Assembly: GCA_034440575.1 (NCBI GenBank) | Contig: JAOTOL010001393.1 | Location: 84,501-148,500, forward strand | Length of the DNA: 64,000 nucleotides | DNA from: Imbricaverruca yamaguchii | Lineage: Eukaryota; Arthropoda; Thecostraca; Neoverrucidae | Direction: 5' to 3' | In this document: positions 1 to 12,739 of the stretch, piece by piece | Numbering within the stretch: position 1 is the stretch's first letter | How the letters are laid out: every line of letters starts with the position of its first letter | The notes under the pieces: generated by a model | What the model saw: the letters and a program-made list of their open reading frames with translations, nothing else | Told to the model about the DNA's origin: nothing | Databases searched by the model: none | Translations under genes and position numbers: made by a program

Positions 1-775
1 GGTATGTCTCTGCGTGTTTTGCACTCCGTTGAACAGCAAGCCCTCGGGATGTTCTAAAGACTTTGTCACAATCCGGACATAGGATGATGTCACGCTCGGT
101 GCGGCCGGCTTCGCCCGTTGCCGCAGAATTTGCATTGCCCGGATCGGGGCGTCTCCACCCATCGAGAGAAAACATACATTGACAATACAATGCACGTCTT
201 ACATATATCACTTTAGTTCTGCTTTTGACTACTAAATGAAAGAAGACGTATAGTGAGACAGATCGAAAACCTACTTACTTCAAAGAAATCATCCCGAAAC
301 GATCTTTTCTTCACATTTATAAAATATGCCAGTATGAATTACAAACGCTTTACAGCGCGGGTACACTGGGAGAGTACATCAACTAGCTGCGACTTTCAGT
401 CCGTGTCGAAAAACGTTCCGCGTGCTATACTTGGACAGTTTTATTGAATATGCTGCCAATTAGCACAGTTCATCATTAAGGAAGACTACATTACACACAA
501 ATAATATTTGCAATAACAACACACAGAAGGAGAACAGGTTGACAGCGAGCTATTGGTTCGCTGCGATTGTAGGACACCCGCGCCTCACAACACGTGACGC
601 GCTCACACACCACGCGCACGCACACGCACACAGCTGGTGGTGGGGCAGATACGGGCGCATGACTCGAGCACGATACCGACAGACGGTTCACCGGTGAAGA
701 CGGGAAATCTTCGAACCAGTGGCATGATGCAGACATGAGACTCGCGCGGGGAACAGACGGGCATGTAGTCCATAC
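1..775. other. No gene recognised
   Basis: Only short open frames without family resemblance are present. There is a small CACACGCACG-rich stretch at 600-635. Confidence 0.6.
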
Positions 776-956
776 GCTGCATAAAGATGGACGATGACTG
801 AGTGCCAGCCAAATATAACAGTGTCCACCTCAAATGCTGCATAGAAACGGACAGTGACTGAGTACCGGTCAGACATGACGGTGCCTACCTCATGTGCTGC
901 GTGGAGACGGACGGTGACCGAGTGCCTGTCAGACACGACAGTGTCTACCTCAGATT
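776..956 (+). repeat. Three 60-bp tandem units
   Basis: GCTGCATAAAGATGGACGAT, GCTGCATAGAAACGGACAGT and GCTGCGTGGAGACGGACGGT start units at about 776, 836 and 896. Each goes on with GACTGAGT or GACCGAGT and ends ...CTACCTCA. Confidence 0.9.
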
Positions 957-2396
957 GCTATCCTCACATTTCGCACCGAATGTTCGTTCTGCATTATGAG
1001 CAGCAACCCGATACGTACGGCGATGGGGATGAAGAACCTTCCTGAGCTCGCGCGGTCTGAGTTAGTGATATCGAGGCACAGCGTCACGACGTGGAACACC
1101 CAAACGAGCGATTGTCGTATCGATTGCGCCAATGAGCTGTGTCAACACGAATCTGTCGCTGGCACATCTGTTGAGTTGGGAGCATCAACAGCCGTTGGCT
1201 GCCAACTCCAACTGATCACATGCGATCCTGATCCACTAAAGGGGACGAACCACTTTGTGGTTCGTCACTTGACAGGAAATATTGTCGCGGGAAAACCGCT
1301 ATCCTCATGATGTCATCAAAGATAACCGTATGGAAGGTGACACAGGTGATGCTTTTTTAAATTATGTGGAGAAATACATGAAGGCAATGGGCAAGCACAA
1401 GTGGATTGTGCGGGAAGAGGCACACTCCACAGGACCCTATGTCAAAAGTTGAAATTATTGGTGGGGCGAAGTCAACATTGAGGGGACACTTGCCCCCTCA
1501 AAAGTATACAAACCAACAGCCCTGGAAAGCGACCATATGGGAGAGTGCGACTGATGGCGGCGTTTGTGGCAACAACCCTGTTCCCAGTCCGCATCACACA
1601 CTGCATCTAATATACCGGTTTGTAGCATATGTTTCCTCGACCATCGTAGCACGCTCCGTTAAAGCAAACACCTGGATGGAATGTCATAGACCAAATACAA
1701 GCCAACACGGAATTTTGGCAGGGATATTTACAAAGATTACCACTTCTCGACCATACAGGTGTTCGTACGTGCAGATAATATAAACAGCTACGTACTAGAT
1801 GAGATGATTCCACTCATGCAATAGGGGAGTATATAAACCTAATATCGTTTCGTTTATGTTATGTTTGCCTCATTTGGTTAGCTTTGCCAAAAAGCATTTG
1901 ACAATTAATCCCCAGGATCAAGTACACTCACTGCTCAACGGCCATATCAAGTGCGAGATAAAATAGAGAACACTTTGTTCAGCATATTCGATCTCACCAT
2001 AAGAGTGTAAGAGCACTTGTTCAAGAGCTCTGTGGTATGACACTGTTAATTAAACATGGATAGCATCGCAGATTTTGTAAAGTAAAATGAGTACGAAAAT
2101 AATTGCACTTTGGTCATGGTAGTCTTTAATTGTATTGAAGCACATTTATTATCCCGAATTTAATGTATACATATAATATATATATGTAGTATGGAAGAAG
2201 AGTATTGGGATCATAATCACATGTAACAATATTTCGGCTACCCTGACTTTTCAAGTCCTATAAACTAATAAACAAGAGCAAGTGTAACCAATGGAGCATC
2301 AGATTCTTAACGCATGCCATATTGCACGTATACAGCAATTCACGTAAGTCCCATGAATTGTTCCAGGTAGTTGCTGCGGTTTTCAGGATGAACAGA
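957..2396. other. No gene recognised
   Basis: The 125-codon frame at 1406-1783 and the 104-codon frame at 996-1310 have no recognisable motifs or coding-like composition. AT-rich after 1800. Confidence 0.55.
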
Positions 2397-2663
2397 CACA
2401 CACACACACAAACACACACAGAGGAGAGAGAGAGAAGAGAGAGAGAGACTATGCAAGAGAGAGAGAGAGAATATAGAGAGAGAGGGTGAGATAGATAGAT
2501 AGATATATGGATATATAGATGGATAGATAGATAGATAGATAGATAGATATATAGATAGATGGATGGATATATATATATAGATATATAGATAGATAGATAT
2601 ATATATATATATAGATAGATAGATAGATAGATAGATAGCTAGATAGATAGATAGAGAGAGAGT

Positions 2664-2719
<56 letters not shown>

Positions 2720-2795
2720 AGAGGGAGAAGAGAGAGAGAGCGGCAGAGAGAGAGAGAGAGGGAGAAGAGAGAGAGCGGCAGAGAAAGAGAGAGAT
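2397..2795 (+). repeat. (GA)n / (GATA)n compound microsatellite
   Basis: Purine-rich GAGA runs flank a GATAGATA and GATATATA core over 400 bp, preceded by a short CA run. Confidence 0.97.
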
Positions 2796-3157
2796 GGGCG
2801 TAGCAGTCACACATTGATTAAAAAACTGACATCCATCTACTCTGCACACCACAAAATAATTACAAGCGAGGACGGCATTTTGTACCAAAAATATCAGATT
2901 GACCAACGGTAAATATGAAACCATAGCTTGAAATTGAAGCGACTTGATTCTGACGTTTTTTGGGGGGACCTTACCTCTTCATCCTGCCCAAACGTCCCGC
3001 CTCCTTTATTGTCCCCCCCCCCCTCCATTTCAAAACTGTAGCTATACCCATGGTACTGATGCTTTTACCCTGTCATCGTACATGAATGTGAATTTCCGTT
3101 GTGTGGACAAGTAGACCAACTGGAGGCGACGGGTGAATGGTCTAAAAGGAGAGCGTG

Positions 3158-3447
<290 letters not shown>

Positions 3448-3586
3448 TTAGGGAACGTGTTAGGTTTCCCACGGTTTGCTTTGTGCGAATATTTTTATGT
3501 TGCACCCAGGCACAGACGGTGCAGGTGGTCGGGGCCCTTGCAGGTGCTCCAGTGCTTCTTTTACCTCTGGGGTGTCTCGACCACTG
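3448..3586 (+). repeat. 139-bp dispersed repeat, copy 1, joined to a (TG)n tract
   Basis: The segment from TTAGGGAACGTGTTA to GTGTCTCGACCAC is repeated at 56228-56366 without gaps; I count four mismatches up to position 3583. Both copies are directly preceded by a TG microsatellite and diverge after CGACCAC. No coding function is apparent. It may be the end of a longer non-autonomous element whose other end is the TG tract. Confidence 0.85.
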
Positions 3587-3629
3587 TACTTGAAGACTTG
3601 ATAAAGCTGGAACGTTATTGTATGCACGA

Positions 3630-3630
<1 letters not shown>

Positions 3631-3691
<61 letters not shown>
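3631..3691 (+). repeat. (TA)n microsatellite
   Basis: Pure TA run of about 60 bp. Confidence 0.95.
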
Positions 3692-3694
<3 letters not shown>

Positions 3695-4354
3695 TTTGCT
3701 CGATGTCAATCATAATCACCGCGTGGCTATTCATGGGAACCATCAACGAATGCGACAAGTGCCATATTTTTTTACTCCACGTCAACTGACCATGAGGTAT
3801 TGCTATTGTTCACTCTGAATGTCTCTGCTTCTTTCAACTAATTTCCGCTTCAAAATGATGCAAAGGAAAGCTAAATTGTTGATTGTGATTGAACAATACA
3901 TAAATCTGCTAATATAGTTAGGATATTAAATTCGTTCATAGGAACAGCCGTGTTGCGACTGTTTTGCCTTTGCAAGTTGGCTACAGTTAAGAACTACAGG
4001 CCTAAGAACAACAGCAATGTTGGGTGTGGTGCATGTTACGGAGTTCACAGGGCAGCCGCGATCAATCAGCCATTGAAACGTCAATCATTAAAAAAAATGA
4101 TTGCTATTAAAAGGTACGTAGATGAGCTTGGTGGAATATGTACACTGGCATGTAACCGCCTACACGTAGGCAGCATATTATTGGGGACGGTTTTTCTGCT
4201 GAAACATCGCATGCTAGTTACACTACGTCCCGCGTCTCGTGAAGACTTCCAAAACCAGCAAATCAAATTGGTCCGAAATAGTCAGTTGGACAACTCACCT
4301 GGCATTCTGTTCAACCGCCTCGAAGTGTGATCTGGTACTCCTCAAAACATTCTT

Positions 4355-4575
4355 CATCCCCCCCCCCCCCCCACCACCACCACCACCACTCTGCGTCTCC
4401 TTCTCGCGGTATATTTTGTCTGTTTCTGTCTGTCTCTGTATATGTATCTGTCTCTGTATATGTATCTGTCTCTGTATATGTATCTGTCTCTGTATCTGTA
4501 TCTGTGTATGTTCCTGTCCCTATCTCTGTCCCTGTCCCTGTCCTGTCCCTGTCTCTGTCTCTGTCTATCTCTCCC
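4355..4575 (+). repeat. C-run, (CCA)n and (TATGTATCTGTCTCTG)n tracts
   Basis: A run of 14 C and CCACCA repeats are followed by 16-18-bp TCTGTATATGTATCTG repeats that grade into CCCTGT repeats. Confidence 0.93.
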
Positions 4576-5079
4576 TATCCCATTCACACGCATGGACCCG
4601 ACCGGGCCGTCGGCTACGACAGCCAGAGGGCCAGCCGCAGCGATGCAACGTGCCACCGACACAAGCGAACGTCGGCTGCGGCGCGTGGCAGCGACGACGA
4701 CCGGCCGGGCGGGCCGGCAACGTGGCCGGTGCAGACGGCGCCGGCTTGAGCGAACATCGGTTATCACTGTAGTTGGCGTATCACTGGAACCGCGGGCGCC
4801 GACCGGCAATCGTCTGGCCGCACGTCAGTGTCGCCATGACGTCACGCGCATCACTGCTGTTCTGACGCCGTGACATCGCGCGATCCACCCGAGAGACGAC
4901 CTCGACTCAGCGGCACGCCCCCCCCCCGCGCAGACGCTACACGGAGACGCAGTGCATGTTGTTGAGGCTGGACTCCGAGTCCGACAAGATCTCCTCGGCC
5001 GTTTGCGTATGGCTGAGAGTCTGCAGGGCCATGCTGTGCGGAAGCAGGTGCGATATGCGGCCCGGGCGTCGCTTCACAG

Positions 5080-6172
5080 TGTACCTGCCGGCAGAGCAGC
5101 GTTACCACACAGCTCACACATGTACCTGCAGGGCAGACCAGTGCTACCACACAGCTCACACAGGTACCTGCAGGGCAGACCAGTGCTACCACACAGCTCA
5201 CACATGTACCTACCGGGCAGAGCAGCGTTACCACACAGCTCACACATGTACCTGCCGGGAAGAGCAGCGTTACCACACACCTCACACATGTACCTGCAGG
5301 GCAGACCAGTGCTACCACACAGTTCACACATGCACCTGCCGGCAGAGCAGCGTTACCACACAGCTCACACACGTACCTGCAGGGCAGACCAGTGCTACCA
5401 CACAGTTCACACATGCACCTGCCGGCAGAGCAGCGTTACCACACAGCTCACACATGTACCTGCAGGGCAGACCAGTGCTACCACACAGCTCACACAGGTA
5501 CCTGCAGGGCAGACCAGTGCTACCACACAGTTCACACAGGTACCTGCCGGCAGAGCAGTGCTACCACACAGCTCACACATGCACCTGCCGGCAGAGCAGC
5601 GTTACCACACAGCTCACACATGTACCTGCAGGGCAGACCAGTGCTACCACACAGCTCACACATGTACCTGCAGGGTAGACCAGTGCTACCATGCAGCTCA
5701 CACATGCACCTGCCGGCAGAGCAGCGTTACCACACAGCTCACACACGTACCTGCAGGGCAGACCAGTGCTACCACACAGCTCACACATGTACCTACCGGG
5801 CAGAGCAGCTTTACCACACAGCTCACACATGTACCTGCCGGGAAGAGCAGCGTTACCACACAGCTCACACATGTACCTGCAGGGCAGACCAGTGCTACCA
5901 CACAGTTCACACATGCACCTGCCGGCAGAGCAGCGTTACCACACAGGTCACACACGTACCTGCAGGGCAGACCAGTGCTACTATACAGCTCACACATGTA
6001 CCTGCAGGGCAGACCAGTGCTACCACACAGCTCACACATGCACCTGCCGGCAGAGCAGCGTTACCACACAGCTCACACACGTACCTGCAGAGCAGACCAG
6101 TGCTACCACACACCTCACACAGATACCTGCAGGGCAGACCAGTGCTACCATACAGCTCACACTTTATCTGTG
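5080..6172 (+). repeat. 41/42-bp minisatellite, about 26 units of two alternating types
   Basis: Unit type A contains CTGCAGGGCAGACCAGTGC (42 bp) and type B contains CTGCCGGCAGAGCAGCG (41 or 42 bp). Both share TACCACACAGCTCACACATG. The order of types from about 5200 recurs about 583 bp later (from about 5790), a higher-order duplication. Long apparent reading frames on both strands (C-R-A-D-Q-C-Y-H-T repeats) come only from the near-multiple-of-three unit. Confidence 0.96.
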
Positions 6173-6715
6173 GGGGTAAAACATTAGTATTATATTAGAC
6201 AGCTCACACTGTACCTGCAAGGTAGAGCGACGTTATCACACGGCTCATACGGAGTGCAAAACGATGTTACCAGACAGCTCACACTGCATCAGCAAGGTAG
6301 AGCGATGTTATCGCAGACGGCTCATACTGTACCTGGAGTGCAAAACGATGTTACTAGACAGCTCACTCTGTATCTGCAGGATAAAAAGATGCGACTGGAC
6401 AGCTCATACTGTGCCTGAAAGGTAGAGCGATATTATCAGACAGCTCGGACTGTTCCTGCAGAATGAAACGACGCTATCTGACAGCCCACACTGTTCTTGC
6501 AGGGTATAGCAATACTACCAGACGGTTCAGACCCTACTTGCAGGGTACAACGATAGCATCAGACAGCTCACACTGCATCTGTCGGCAGAGCAGTGCTACC
6601 AGGCACTTCACACTGCATCTAGGGGGTAAAACAATATTATATCAGACAGCTGACGCTGTACCAGCCGGGTAGAGTGATGTCAACAGACAGCTCGCACTGT
6701 GACCATGTGCGGTGT
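6173..6715 (+). repeat. Diverged edge of the 41/42-bp array
   Basis: The segment keeps the motifs CAGCTCACACTGT, CTGCA.GGTA and GAGCGA at irregular 40-50 bp spacing. It looks like older units of the neighbouring array. Confidence 0.75.
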
Positions 6716-9051
6716 ACGTACAGTGTAGAAAGTACGCACAGTGACCAGGTAGACTGTAGTCATTTTGAAGAGAGGAGAATGCCTTCCATGCCCATGACTG
6801 TGCATCCAGAACCTCTGTAAAATTCAGCTGAGAATCTCGGATGTGAATCATTTGTTGAGGGTCGTGTCGCGCCGGGTGAGTTTTGCTACTGTGTCATGAA
6901 TGTATCAGAAGGTGATCTCACTTGCTCTTCAATGGATGAATCGTGGATGCTCGAGACAGCTGGCAGTGGCCCCCCAGAGGATAGGGTGACCTTTAACCTA
7001 CCACTACCGCAGTAGGTTTCTTAGTCTGACATCCTTATAATACAAACTGAAAGCACAAAATCATTGAACGGGCACTTGGTGTTGAATGCTTAACAGTGAT
7101 GACGATTTGCGATGTCAAAATTGCTATTAAGTAAGGTATGTGCATGGTCATTAAAATGGCCACTGGTTTTCAATCCATGGCTTGAATTTACCTAGGATTA
7201 TCTATGGGTTTGCCTCTTAACTCCACCATTTGATCACCCCCAGCGGAATGATGTCGATTGATAATTGTCAATCAGTGTAAAGGGATTATTTGCCTAAAAT
7301 TCAAAGCTTGAATGTACCTTGAAATATCTATGGGTTTTATATGTGAGCTCATCTCCGGCGGAATGATATCGACGGATAATTATATAAAAGTGTTAAATTC
7401 ACCGCCCGACCCTAAAACGTTCTACCGGTATTTCTCCCTTGATTCGTGTTATCGACCTCCATCATGTAGATTTATAACCCACTATGTGAAGAGCAGAACA
7501 GACAATTCCAATTGGCTGTTGTAGGGCTTCCAAATAACCAGAAAATCAAGATCTTGCTTGGATCCGATACATTTTCAGAGTTATTTTCTTTAGTCAATAT
7601 GATTGACTGAGATGTGTGACAAATTTTCATGGCCGTTACCAAGTATGCTACAGGAGAACTGTTTTCATCTTTGGTGCATACACATGTTCCTTGTATGTTT
7701 TCTTTCCTAGTGTCGACACCTGATTCGTATGTAACAGCCTATTCTATTTGGCTACACTTGGCTCGAGTCACATTGGGCCTTCCTGTGGCCAGCTTTCCAA
7801 AAGTTAGGATAACCAACTTAGGAATGTCTCAGGATATCAGTACTTACGCCATCATTCTCTATTCTCCATACTCCATGCACCACTTCAGTATAATTGATTA
7901 CATCCTTTGTTGGCTGCCCTTCTTTTTGCAGCTTGGCCACTGCAAGTGATTAGTTAGTTTTGAACCGACAGTTTTGCAGATGGACCACCGCCAGTTAATG
8001 GAAGTAGCCCAGGAGCACCTCTGCTAGGTAGCAAGCTAGAAACACCAACTAACTGCTGGAATTACAGTGAGATGTGTTGTGAGGCAGAAAAAGGAGAAGT
8101 TGGATCCATGTATATACATGTGCATAAGTACACGTGCCTGTATATTACGTTGGTCCGGTTTGCACACTTTTTGGCAAAATCGATTGCAGCTCCCCTCATT
8201 TTATGCATTTTGTGCCGCTGAACACGATGGAAGCATCAAAAATCGAAATTTCTCGCATCTTTTGATGGCCGCGGCCACTTGAAGATTTTGGCCGGGACCA
8301 AATTTTGTACATTTCTGTATCTCATAAGCGGACTGGTAGGAAAACGAGTCTGCTTGAGCGTTACATCGTCGAGACAATTGATTTTAGATCATTTGGCACC
8401 ATTTTCAAGATTCTAGCTGTCTCATTACCTCAGATTTCGTCTTCTAAAGTATGGAAGGTTCGAGCGGTTCCCTGGGGTGCCAACAGATGGCAGGCCTAGC
8501 GAGCCCGGCTGCCTTCCAAATGCCTTATGACGACGGGTTTGTACCTTCCACCAAGCGTGGTTTGGCGTCTTCATGCACTGGTACCGTCTCAACTAACTTA
8601 TCGGTTATGTTTTATGTGAATTAGGGATGCAAATACACAAAAATGGTAACAGACTCTACAGTGAAATATTCGCACACATTGGTTGAACAGAGGTGGTACT
8701 GCGCAGAACATGCCCTGCGAAGCCTGGCCGGAATCGCAACAAGCTAATCAACATGAAACCAATGTCACCCCTCATATCTATATGTATTTTGTAAAAGGTT
8801 TATTCTATGTATTCCGTCCGATCATCTGTCATCACCATTCCGCCGCCGCCACCGGGGAACCCCGCAACAGCCCGCCGCGCTGAGACTCGCCGCAGCGGCG
8901 CTCACTCACTCACTGGCCGGGAACCAGCGGCGGAAGGCCACCTTAATCAGGCTATAGCCCCCTGGCGGTCCCCGCCGGTGACAGCCGCCGCCGACTCCAT
9001 GGTCAGCTTTACACTTCACTCCGTCGCCTGCGTGTGGCAGGGAATGCCAGT
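6716..9051. other. No gene recognised; GC-rich from 8820
   Basis: AT-rich anonymous sequence with a tandem-like echo (TTTGAATGTACCT.GAAT.TATGGGTTT at 7180 and 7305). From 8820 it turns GC-rich and leads into relic copy B. Confidence 0.55.
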
Positions 9052-10102
9052 TCACGGAGGCTCGTCCAGCAGACGCGCTAGCTCATCGCCGCCAAGTGGG
9101 CAGGTCAGGGGTGGCTCAATATCTGCCTGGTGGTGCTGCAAATCCACCAACTCCATGAAGTTGCTGGCCCGGAGCTTGATTTCCGGGCATTTGTAAGCCC
9201 GGACTGGCTGCCCAGGCTGCCGGCGCTGATGCGCCTCACCGATGAGCTGGATAGCCCGGGCCCGAATCTCCGAATCCCCGAACATGCCGAGGACGACGGC
9301 CTCAGGGTGCGCCATCATGGCGTTCCCACAGTCTCCTCTACACTTCGGCCAGATCATCGCCAGTCATGTGGCAGCGCTGCCGCTCGAGCTGGTCGTACAG
9401 GTGGCGCGGCGCTTCCACCAGGTTCGGCCGGTGTCTGATTGCCAGCACTGTTGGGATGTAAACGCCCACAACGTACAATGAAAGCGTCCACAGCTCGGCA
9501 CTGGGGCTTTGTTGGGCCATGTAGACACGCAACAGTCTGCTCTATGCGGTGTGCCACCGCGCCATACTGAGCTAGCCGTGAACTCGCTGCGCTACTTCGC
9601 TTCCATCGCCCGAAGTCACACATTGGGCGCATTACACCAGCAGGCGCAGATCTGAGCTTAGATTGCGTCTGGCATCATCTGACGGCGGCGGCAGCTCAGC
9701 CGTTGTCAGGGGCTGGAACTGAGCGACAGGCAACTGGTGCACCGGGCCCGACAACAGCTTGCCGATCGGACCCGAGACGCTGGAGGGACTAGTGGTCGGC
9801 CCATCGAGCCTCTTGAAGAGGGTCGATGGGCTGACACGGCCTCTTGTAGGGCAGCTCGACCCGACACGGCCCGGGTGGCAGGGACTCGACACGAAAAGGT
9901 TCACAACATATCCGTGAACGCCCACCCGAGCGATGTATTTGTCGGGCACTTTAACTGCAAAGCGCGGCACATCGGAGCGACTATCGCCTAGCAGCTGCTG
10001 CGCTTTCTGGTTGAGCGAGGCACACAGGCCACTGCCATCCATGTGGTGGGAGGCGATGGGACTAACGAGGTGATGGGCTGGCAAGGCGGCTGAATAGCCC
10101 AA
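9052..10102 (-). pseudogene. Decayed transposase-like protein, copy B (C-terminal half)
   Basis: Reading the minus strand from 10102 downward, one frame gives L-F-K-R-L-D-G-P-T-T-S-P, then S-G-P-I-G-K-L-L-S-G, H-Q-L-P-V-A-Q-F-Q-P-L and R-N-L-S-S-D-L-R-L-L, ending at a stop near 9632. A second frame (9532-9338) gives Y-V-V-G-V-Y-I-P-T and E-A-P-R-H-L-Y-D-Q-L-E. A third (9357-9052) gives A-H-P-E-A-V-V-L-G-M-F, then Y-K-C-P-E-I-K-L-R-A and D-I-E-P-P-L-T. The blocks occur in the same order as in copy A (GKLL, LSSD.R, APR, AH.EA), so they are pieces of one protein broken by frameshifts. I recall this block order from multicopy uncharacterised proteins in invertebrate genomes and regard it as transposon-encoded. 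No precise family name is claimed. Confidence 0.7.
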
Positions 10103-10280
10103 ATCGAAAAGCTGCTAGGCCGGCCGCTGACCTGAGCGGGCTGCATCCTCCATCAGGCCACGCTGCCCTACATAGCCCTTTTCAAGAGGCTCGATGGACC
10201 GAACACCAGTCCCTCCAGCTTCTCGGTTCCCATCGGCAAGCTGCTGTCGGGCTCGGTGCACCAGTTGCCTGTCGCTCAGT
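9725..10280. repeat. Inverted repeat, ~100-bp arms around a ~340-bp spacer
   Basis: The left arm (9725-9840) contains GGCAACTGGTGCACCGGGCC and ACAGCTTGCCGAT. The right arm (10180-10280) contains the complement: ATCGGCAAGCTGCTGTCGGG and TGCACCAGTTGCC. The arms are copies B and C of the relic family. Confidence 0.85.
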
Positions 10281-10285
10281 TCGCT
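10140..10285 (+). pseudogene. Fragment of the same transposase-like protein, copy C, inverted relative to copy B
   Basis: The plus strand encodes L-F-K-R-L-D-G-P-N-T-S-P-S-S-F-S, then P-I-G-K-L-L-S-G-S-V-H-Q-L-P-V-A-Q-F. This is nearly the same peptide as copy B around 9840-9725 on the opposite strand. The two segments form an inverted repeat of roughly 100 bp per arm with a spacer of about 340 bp. Sequence after 10285 degrades into CAGTC/GCTCATCTGA-type simple repeat. Confidence 0.7.
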
Positions 10286-11269
10286 CATCTGACTCAGTAT
10301 CAGTCTGACACACTGAGAGCCTGTCGCTCTCAGTCGCTCGCTCATCTGACGCATTTGGAGATGTGCAAATTTTTGCCCAATCTTCTTCGAAACATTTCTA
10401 TAAGATCTCATTGTCAAACGTTGTGTTTTCATCGAGTAATATAATTAGGCGATTCGTGGTGTGTGCAGGGATGACTATCGACGTGGCCCACAGTGTATTG
10501 CTGCCAATTCCTCTGAGAGAAGGCACGATGGGCCAAGATGCGATTGATAGACGGTGCGAATGGCTGCTTAAGTAACCATATCACAGCCTATTTCACTTAA
10601 ATGCATGATTTTAATTCATGCATTCAGAATGAAATGCCGTAAGATGAACTGAATGTGCCAATATGTTCTTCGAAGCACTACAAATCTGACAACCACCAAG
10701 TGACCAGACTTGCCCTGTGTCTCACTGGTCGACGACTGAATGTGTCATGACCCTGATCTGACATAACTGAGCAGACCGCTGCACCTGCGTAGTACCGCTG
10801 TCATCTGAATAATAGACCGTGATGCCTCCTGCGCGAACTCGAGGTACGCCTCAATTTTAAATGAAGTTCCACCTGATTTAAAATTCAAGCAATTTCGGTG
10901 GAATGTTTCAGTCGTGATCAATGATACCTCCTTCTTGTCTTAATTAAGTAAAGCTGAGATATAAGAACACCATAATAACACCACGAATGGCAGCAGTTTA
11001 CTATTATCCGAGGAAAGACCAAGCGCAGCCTGTAGTTACTCTCATCGGTGGCAGCTCGAATAATTTTCAACGTGGACAACGTCCTCCCCGGCGTACGAAC
11101 CAAGTGAGTTCTCAGATGAGAGGTGACTACTTCCGACAGACTGTCACGCCCGTGAGCGGCAGCGGAGCCATCTTCAACTTGGCTCGCATTTGTCATATCC
11201 CCCTGGACGAATAATGTCACGGGAATGTCTCGTACGAACCTGCCAGGTCCAGTGAGGGCCAGACAGCAC

Positions 11270-11700
11270 GTGTGGCTTACTTGGCTGGTGTGCCACACCA
11301 GACTCAGGTGTGGCTTACTTGGCTGGTTTACCACACCAGACTGAGGTGTGGCTTACTTGGCTGGTGTGGCACACCAGACTGAGGTGTGCATTGCTTGGCT
11401 GGTGTGCCAAACCAGACTGAGGTGTGGCTTACTTGGCTGGTGTGCCACACCAGACTGAGGTGTGCCTTACTTGGCTGGTGTGCCACACCAGACTGAGATG
11501 TGCCTTGCTTGGCTGGTGTGCCACACCAGACTGAGGTGTGCCTTACTTGGCTGGTGTGCTACACCAGACTGAGGTGTAGCTTACTTGGCTGGTGTGCCAC
11601 ACCAGACTGAGGTATGCCTTGCTTGGCTGGTGTGCCACACCAGACTGAAGTGTAGTTTACTTGGCTGGTGTGCCACACCAGACTCAGGTGTGCCTTGCTT
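11270..11700 (+). repeat. 38-bp minisatellite, about 11 units, each with a 17-bp palindrome
   Basis: The unit contains GGCTTACTTGGCTGG and CTGGTGTGCCACACCAG, the latter a palindrome around one central base. The array can therefore form a series of short hairpins. It lies between copies C and A of the transposase-like relics. Confidence 0.95.
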
Positions 11701-11937
11701 TGGTGGAATCAGCGCGCAGTTGACTGCGAACGATTCACTTTAAGGGCGGCTGCATTACGTATGTTGACGGCCGTCAACAGCAGGAGCTGGAGTTGGCCGC
11801 GCAGTCAGGTAACGCGACCGGCCTGTAGACCGGCTGCTAGCTACACGCTCGTGCAGTCAATACTTACACGTGTGGACATGAGTTTTGGGTTATGTACCCC
11901 CGCATTTCTAAACAATGCAAGGTTAGGTGCCTGCTGA

Positions 11938-12447
11938 AAATGGCGGCGGAGCGTTTGCGTGTGCAAACCAGGTCACAATCGGCAACGGGTTTGGCGGATT
12001 TTGTTGGTTCCGCCCAGAAGCTTGTGAGATCCGAATTATCAACGCTGAAGGAAGTCCTACGTCATGGCTTATTCTTACAGAGCACAGCACAGAGCACAGA
12101 TCTAGCCGGTAAGCGGAACATTCCCTATGCAGACATAGCCAAAGAACTTGCCGAGAAGTTATGACTATCTGGCAAAGAGCTAACAGGAAGTTCCGTCCAC
12201 CAGTCATTATAAGTGAGCGGCAACTACAAAGGAATATCGAAACAGCTCTGGAAATAGCATCTGACATCGCCAGAAGAAGAGTAACATCGAAAAAAAGAGG
12301 TACTAAAGGCAACCGACAGGTTAGACAAACTTCTAGATTTGTCGCGTTGTAAATGTCCGATTGTGGCGTGAGATCAAGCGGGTTGTGAGGGCTGTGATAC
12401 CGAGGCGCACCGCGAGAGCGGCTGCCCCCGAGAGCGGAAAATTCCAC
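11938..12447 (+). pseudogene. Transposase-like protein, copy A, N-terminal part with frameshifts and a stop
   Basis: An open frame starts M-A-A-E-R-L-R-V-Q-T and ends A-K-E-L-A-E-K-L at 12164. The text continues one frame over with T-I-W-Q-R-A-N-R-K-F-R-P-P. It then shifts again just after a run of seven A (near 12291) into K-A-T-D-R-L-D-K-L-L-D-L-S-R-C-K-C-P-I-V-A, followed by an in-frame TGA and then R-K-I-P-R-M-E-L-K-F-L. The Cys-rich stretch (C-K-C, then G-C-E-G-C, H, G-C-P) and KIP.MEL.FL recall the N-terminal zinc-binding region of the invertebrate family mentioned for copy B. Two frameshifts and one stop indicate a pseudogene, though the A-run shift could be a sequencing error. Confidence 0.62.
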
Positions 12448-12542
12448 GCATGGAACTTAAATTTCTCATAAGATATGAAGATAAGATAAGATATGATATG
12501 AAGGGATCGATGCAGATGATGGGGAAAGATGCCATTGAGTCC

Positions 12543-12543
<1 letters not shown>

Positions 12544-12586
<43 letters not shown>

Positions 12587-12587
12587 A
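12544..12587 (+). repeat. (AG)n microsatellite inside relic copy A
   Basis: An AG run interrupts the transposase-like relic between its N-terminal and central blocks. Confidence 0.95.
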
Positions 12588-12739
12588 CGCGAAGCGAGAC
12601 AGGACACAGCAAGGGATGGGGATGAGAGGGCGAGACTCGAGGGAGAGTCAACTTCCGATGAAAGGACTTCAGAGGAGATGATGAAAGAAATGATGCCTGA
12701 AGATGTCAATAACAGTGCCGACACAGAAGACGATGCAGA

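Noticed and set aside
4952..6198. Long open frames with C-R-A-D-Q-C-Y-H-T or C-E-L-C-G-S-T-G-L-P repeats, resembling Cys-rich repeat proteins
   Set aside because: All frames on both strands are open because the tandem unit is about 42 bp. Frames drift where 41-bp units occur, and no start, splice or signal context supports a gene.
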